A stretch of 53,962 nucleotides of DNA from CAIZQW01 sp037133395 (GTDB lineage: Bacteria > Verrucomicrobiota > Kiritimatiellia > RFP12 > UBA1067), in contig JBAXOG010000010.1 in the NCBI GenBank assembly GCA_037133395.1, positions 1-53,962 of the forward strand, written 5' to 3'. Below the pieces are notes generated by a model. It did no database searches, was not told where the DNA came from, and saw nothing but the letters and a program-made list of their open reading frames with translations. Each line of letters opens with the position of its first letter. The stretch's first letter is position 1. Position numbers and translations under genes: made by a program. Positions 51,701-53,962 of the stretch are shown piece by piece.

Positions 51701-52235
51701 GATCAAAACCGAGCCAACGTTCGCCCAGAATCTCCGACAACGCCTTGCTCTGCGCCTCGGTTACCTTCAACTGCCCATACCCGCCGGCGAGATGCGATCC
51801 AGGTCCATAGCCGCCGACATTGAACAAATACATCCCGACCTCGCGCAGATGCCGCAACCCGTTTGAAAAATCCGGCTCAGGAGTCCGCATGATCCCAATG
51901 TTCGGCTGATAGACACGCCCTACCAGCCATTCGCGTCCCGTCACGTCCGCACCGTGAGTCGGGATGCCTGTCAAACTCGAAGCCGGAATTGGCACGGTCA
52001 ATCCCGTATAGCGGCCACCAACCCACTGCGGTCGTCCGTTGAATGTTTTCCACGTCGGCACATGAAAAGCGCGACGCTCAAACGCCGGATACTCCGCCGG
52101 ATCCACCAATCTTCCGTATAGCCCCGGTGGTTGTAACGGTCCCAGCAAACATCCTTGTGACTCCCCTTCGCCAATAGCGGCAACGAGCAACGTCGGTAAC
52201 AGCAGGGCCGTGAGGCGAGTGAGTGCGTGTTTCAT
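48729..52235 (-). CDS. Very large secreted putative glycosidase, family not assigned
   Basis: A 1168-residue exported protein (signal peptide about 1-25, 'LLLPTLLVAAIGEGESQG'). I do not recognise a named family. The N-terminal ~400 residues have TIM-barrel-like features ('RWLGFDLGEQDGRYHNN', 'LLAVQWGWHYPTQDG', 'YGVLWFGNVALFSAFGVKGW'). Residues about 450-560 ('YNLVLVSGIEHDVTGVRERL', 'GGIVMATGDDAARLW') resemble the class-I-amidotransferase-like trimerisation domain of GH42-type beta-galactosidases. A C-terminal ~300 residues ('KVVIDFSRLINRSPDL', 'HGITVHWRTSTMRPP') look like a second barrel of the xylose-isomerase-like type. It starts 9 bases after the repeat-protein stop and ends 23 bases before the next start, so it is within the operon. 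Confidence 0.78.
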   Translation of the reverse strand: MKHALTRLTALLLPTLLVAAIGEGESQGCLLGPLQPPGLYGRLVDPAEYPAFERRAFHVPTWKTFNGRPQWVGGRYTGLTVPIPASSLTGIPTHGADVTGREWLVGRVYQPNIGIMRTPEPDFSNGLRHLREVGMYLFNVGGYGPGSHLAGGYGQLKVTEAQSKALSEILGERWLGFDLGEQDGRYHNNFETRQLPAPRDRVAAHQLFREWCDRVVEDQAGKLTLLAVQWGWHYPTQDGSMTLIGAESESKCGITSPQIQYAFLRGAGKQYGVLWFGNVALFSAFGVKGWTLNADGSVTTEGGGSSLNLMRRLCLSQWLWNSCILSFENSTLARSKDRKRACVSPLGQVQLDTEQLIQNGFNPGVMQTPVAILQDYFSGWMPPRSHTGQFQSFNSMDYVPSDYLTDGLLSLLFPGYENSGWFFDESGALCPTPYGEIADCLLNDAPAEVLSRYNLVLVSGIEHDVTGVRERLDAFCASGGIVMATGDDAARLWPEYCQPTTVSVATGSEIQWQVDGQRDHESCDFDLHEANLPVTAHVLATCNGRPAIVSIPHAGGTVLLALASTGMNRTRVPCQPSRNPYSRQGENTGLERPFHLLAHVARAYDVALKSQRLFTSGNGLTVTTCRRSDGSFVVGISNPSLRSLPFELVSHIGSIATINEVNLGTPVYDKPGYWPHKYGPYNPRVKPSRENLGELTGEVSPSDAKHIRGGDIRFFEVTLKACTAKERPDVKLSAPPRDRLLLVPDITTLRERLLAWPRFAYCFDGVALDWRAFCDADPQWLHDHADWFRRHAIRILVDARGASVESLAALVARLTSYGAGAELQVDTISDSLRATGLVLRTTEQVRFLAAGTTPQRGGHALQILEGDWRSWDALYRDVRAAWLDQMPGRIAGPGKPAEPPPTKATPGLNRFVSLHGISSLVQAVAERPGLLDRFDGLMLDARWLEGLSHEAVMKDRAWLGTHRLKVVIDFSRLINRSPDLTFASGVPHQYEESVRRFDAVLAKMALLGARDVVICSHASEKDKSGHGDDWDDQRVGIERFLDQAASHGITVHWRTSTMRPPGKLSAHAALCADLRRTHPNLRIAACTVDEMDVDRLKKALLPAGKPELWLLAAPQPEGGRNGVRFLPVSRLPKEKLTDLFSAAKDASVVFDADYLSWDETLIDFKHSR

Positions 52236-52244
52236 GAATTCAAA

Positions 52245-53759
52245 CTAGAAGAATCGGATAAAGGTTCCGCTGGGCAGTCCATTGATGACCGTCAGTTTTC
52301 CGTTGCCCAGGAAGTAGCCCGAAGTGTGCGGCGCGCCACTCACAGGAGAGCCCCAGATCCCCTTCAGTGTCGCCTTCCCATCCAGATAGAGCCAGCCGGC
52401 GGAGGCGTTTGCGTCAAGCTGGAGCTTGCCCGTGGCGTTGATGTTCACGTTCGTTCCAGACGGCAGTGCATACGTGGCACCGATAACCAGAACACCCGCG
52501 TTCACAGAAGTCGACCCCGTATATAAATTCGTCCCTGTCAGGATCTGGACTCCGGCGCCAGTCTTGGTCAGTGTCATACCGCTGGCGCCGTTGGTAATGC
52601 TTCCGCTGTAGTTGTTGGTCTGCCCAGCTCCTGGATTCAACGTGAGCGCCGTCAGATTCGTATACGTCGCATCAAAGACCGAGACCATATTCTTGCTGCC
52701 GATGAGACCGCCGATGGTAAGGGTTGTGACACCGTTGGTGTAAAGCGCCAACTTACCGGCACCCGAGGTGTCGATGGCGCTATTCTGAATGGCCAGATTG
52801 TTGGCCAAGGTGATCTTGCCCGACCCAGCCGACTTGGTGTTACCGCTGTAGGTGTTCGTTTGACTGAGCGACAGACTTGTGGCTCCATTGTAGGTGATTG
52901 CCACTTGACGGCCATTGCTTCCATCGCTGATGATGCCCGTAGTGGCAGCATTTTGAGAAGATGTACCGGTTGCCAGGGTAAGCAAGCTGGTTCCGTTGCC
53001 CACCGCGTTGTCGGTTATCGTGATGCCACCGGCAATCCCAGAGACACTGAGGCTGTTTCCATTCAAATTCAAAGTGCCGCCCTGTGTTCCCGAATCATTC
53101 GACGTGATACCGACCCATGTGAGTCCGCTGTTTCCGACAGTGACCATCCCGCTGTTGATTTGGAGCCCTTCCCCTGTGATGTTGCCGTTGATGGTCACGG
53201 CACCGGTGGTATTCATGCGAGCACCACTCCCGCTGCCTCTAATATTACCGTTGATTATAATTCCACCAGAGCCGCAGACCAAGGAACGGAAACTTCCATT
53301 GGTTCCGAAGTCTACATTGGAGCCGATCGTCAGCGTGTTGGTACTATTGTTCTGGATAAAACTCGCTCCGCTTGTGCCATTCATGTTCGTAATGTTGCCG
53401 CCTGACAGCGTGATCGCGCCGGATTGTGAGCCAACGGTAATGGATTTGGCTTCGACCGTGCCGTTAATCGTGATCGTGCCCGTCGCCAAACCATAACTAG
53501 CAGTGGCTGTGCCGAAATTAAGGGTGTCATTAGTGGTCGTAGCGGTCGTGCCGGGAGTCACAACCCCTGTATTGCTCGTGCTCCATTTGGCATCCGTGCC
53601 CCACGTGCCGCCGGCCGTGCCGAAGCCAGTGGTCTCAATCGGACTGGTGTTGTCCCAGTAGTAGGTCGTAGCCGAAGCCAGCCTAGCCAGCCCGCCACAC
53701 ATGACAGCCGCGATCAGAAACCACGTTACATTCCCGCTTACACGCTTGATTTGCTTCAT
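52245..53759 (-). CDS. Short secreted autotransporter-associated beta-strand repeat protein
   Basis: A 504-residue exported protein, the first gene of the minus-strand series. AGGAG lies about 10 bases before the ATG. The signal peptide ends 'GGLARLASA' and is followed by 'TYYWDNTSPIETTGFG', a common mature start for this class. The body is G/N/T/S-rich with 'LTKTGAGVQILTGTNLYTGST' and 'LNPGAGQTNNYSGSITNG'-type repeats, and the C-terminal 'LGNGKLTVINGLPSGTFI' resembles the usual end of beta-strand-repeat proteins. Unlike the three larger paralogues it lacks the 'CWTNVASGVQVW' N-terminal block and their shared C-terminus, so it is a separate lineage. No anchor is visible. Confidence 0.85.
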   Translation of the reverse strand: MKQIKRVSGNVTWFLIAAVMCGGLARLASATTYYWDNTSPIETTGFGTAGGTWGTDAKWSTSNTGVVTPGTTATTTNDTLNFGTATASYGLATGTITINGTVEAKSITVGSQSGAITLSGGNITNMNGTSGASFIQNNSTNTLTIGSNVDFGTNGSFRSLVCGSGGIIINGNIRGSGSGARMNTTGAVTINGNITGEGLQINSGMVTVGNSGLTWVGITSNDSGTQGGTLNLNGNSLSVSGIAGGITITDNAVGNGTSLLTLATGTSSQNAATTGIISDGSNGRQVAITYNGATSLSLSQTNTYSGNTKSAGSGKITLANNLAIQNSAIDTSGAGKLALYTNGVTTLTIGGLIGSKNMVSVFDATYTNLTALTLNPGAGQTNNYSGSITNGASGMTLTKTGAGVQILTGTNLYTGSTSVNAGVLVIGATYALPSGTNVNINATGKLQLDANASAGWLYLDGKATLKGIWGSPVSGAPHTSGYFLGNGKLTVINGLPSGTFIRFF

Positions 53760-53962
53760 GATTGTCTCACTCCTCTCATTCCGTTACTCGTTAAGTTAAG
53801 ATCAATAAATGCCAACGACAAAGACCTAAAACAATTTTTATTAAAAATATATTAACAGAATCCTGACACAAATCATAGTACACATTTTTGGGGATGCAGG
53901 GCGCAGTTCCGAGTTGTTGGCATTGCTCCTTTCTGATGTGATTGCGGGCGTTTACGGGGAGT
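53760..53962 (-). promoter_or_regulatory. AT-rich upstream region of the first minus-strand gene
   Basis: This 203-base region has no convincing open frame. Bases 53830-53880 are markedly AT-rich (ACAATTTTTATTAAAAATAT and onward) against a GC-richer background, as expected for a promoter. TATGAT at about 53875 is one possible -10 element, but no matching -35 was found. It probably holds the promoter for the 52245-53759 gene and its downstream operon. The upstream neighbour is outside the window. Confidence 0.4.

Noticed and set aside
53905..53955. A 16-codon minus-strand frame (MPTTRNC...) after AAGGAG near the right edge
   Set aside because: The spacing between AGGAG and the ATG is only two bases and the frame is very short. 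No support as a gene.

Overview
The window is a 53 kb stretch of a bacterial chromosome. It looks like a member of the PVC superphylum (Verrucomicrobiota, Kiritimatiellota or Lentisphaerota). That assignment is an inference from content: four secreted proteins built of autotransporter-associated beta-strand repeats, many Sec-exported glycosidases, DUF5703-type proteins and SASA-type esterases, and no SusC/SusD pair. No rRNA, tRNA, CRISPR array, insertion sequence or phage gene was seen.

The left edge (2-724, + strand) holds the 3' part of an Rh-type ammonium channel. Every other gene (23, from 736 to 53759) lies on the minus strand, so the locus reads from high to low coordinates. In that order: a repeat protein (52245-53759); a very large putative glycosidase (48729-52235); a beta-helix protein with a C-terminal PDZ domain (46213-48705); a GH43-like protein (45189-46196); a GH3 beta-glycosidase (42957-45128); a two-gene toxin-antitoxin-like pair (42260-42881); a sensor histidine kinase and its response regulator (38714-42234); an SGNH esterase (37621-38628); a 1300-residue repeat protein (33593-37495); a tightly packed block of GH95, DUF5703+LamG, GH78, SASA esterase, DUF5703, SASA esterase and GH95-like genes (16918-33520); a second GH78 (13507-16848); a repeat protein and a GH28-like beta-helix protein (8347-13358); the largest repeat protein (2860-8295); and a beta-helix protein (736-2766).

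Together the genes look like a locus for breaking down an acetylated polysaccharide rich in rhamnose and fucose. A pectic rhamnogalacturonan is the most economical guess: two alpha-L-rhamnosidases, alpha-L-fucosidase/galactosidase-type enzymes, beta-helix pectin-type folds, de-acetylating esterases, and GH3 and GH43 exo-enzymes. No sulfatase or transporter is present. Nearly all products carry signal peptides. Many genes overlap by 1-4 bases or sit within 20 bases of each other, which points to long operons.

The most striking gene is the sensor kinase. Its predicted extracytoplasmic part is a complete GH36/GH27-like alpha-galactosidase fold, followed by one membrane helix and a NarL-type kinase core. 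The strand that normally carries the catalytic nucleophile lacks the aspartate, so the domain is probably a glycan-binding sensor derived from an enzyme. Other notable features are a 24-32 bp palindrome found three times, each at or just after a stop codon; a duplicated leader and signal-peptide cassette shared by three repeat proteins and the GH95 enzyme; mosaic repeat proteins with conserved ends; and an in-frame inverted-repeat insertion in the GH95 gene.
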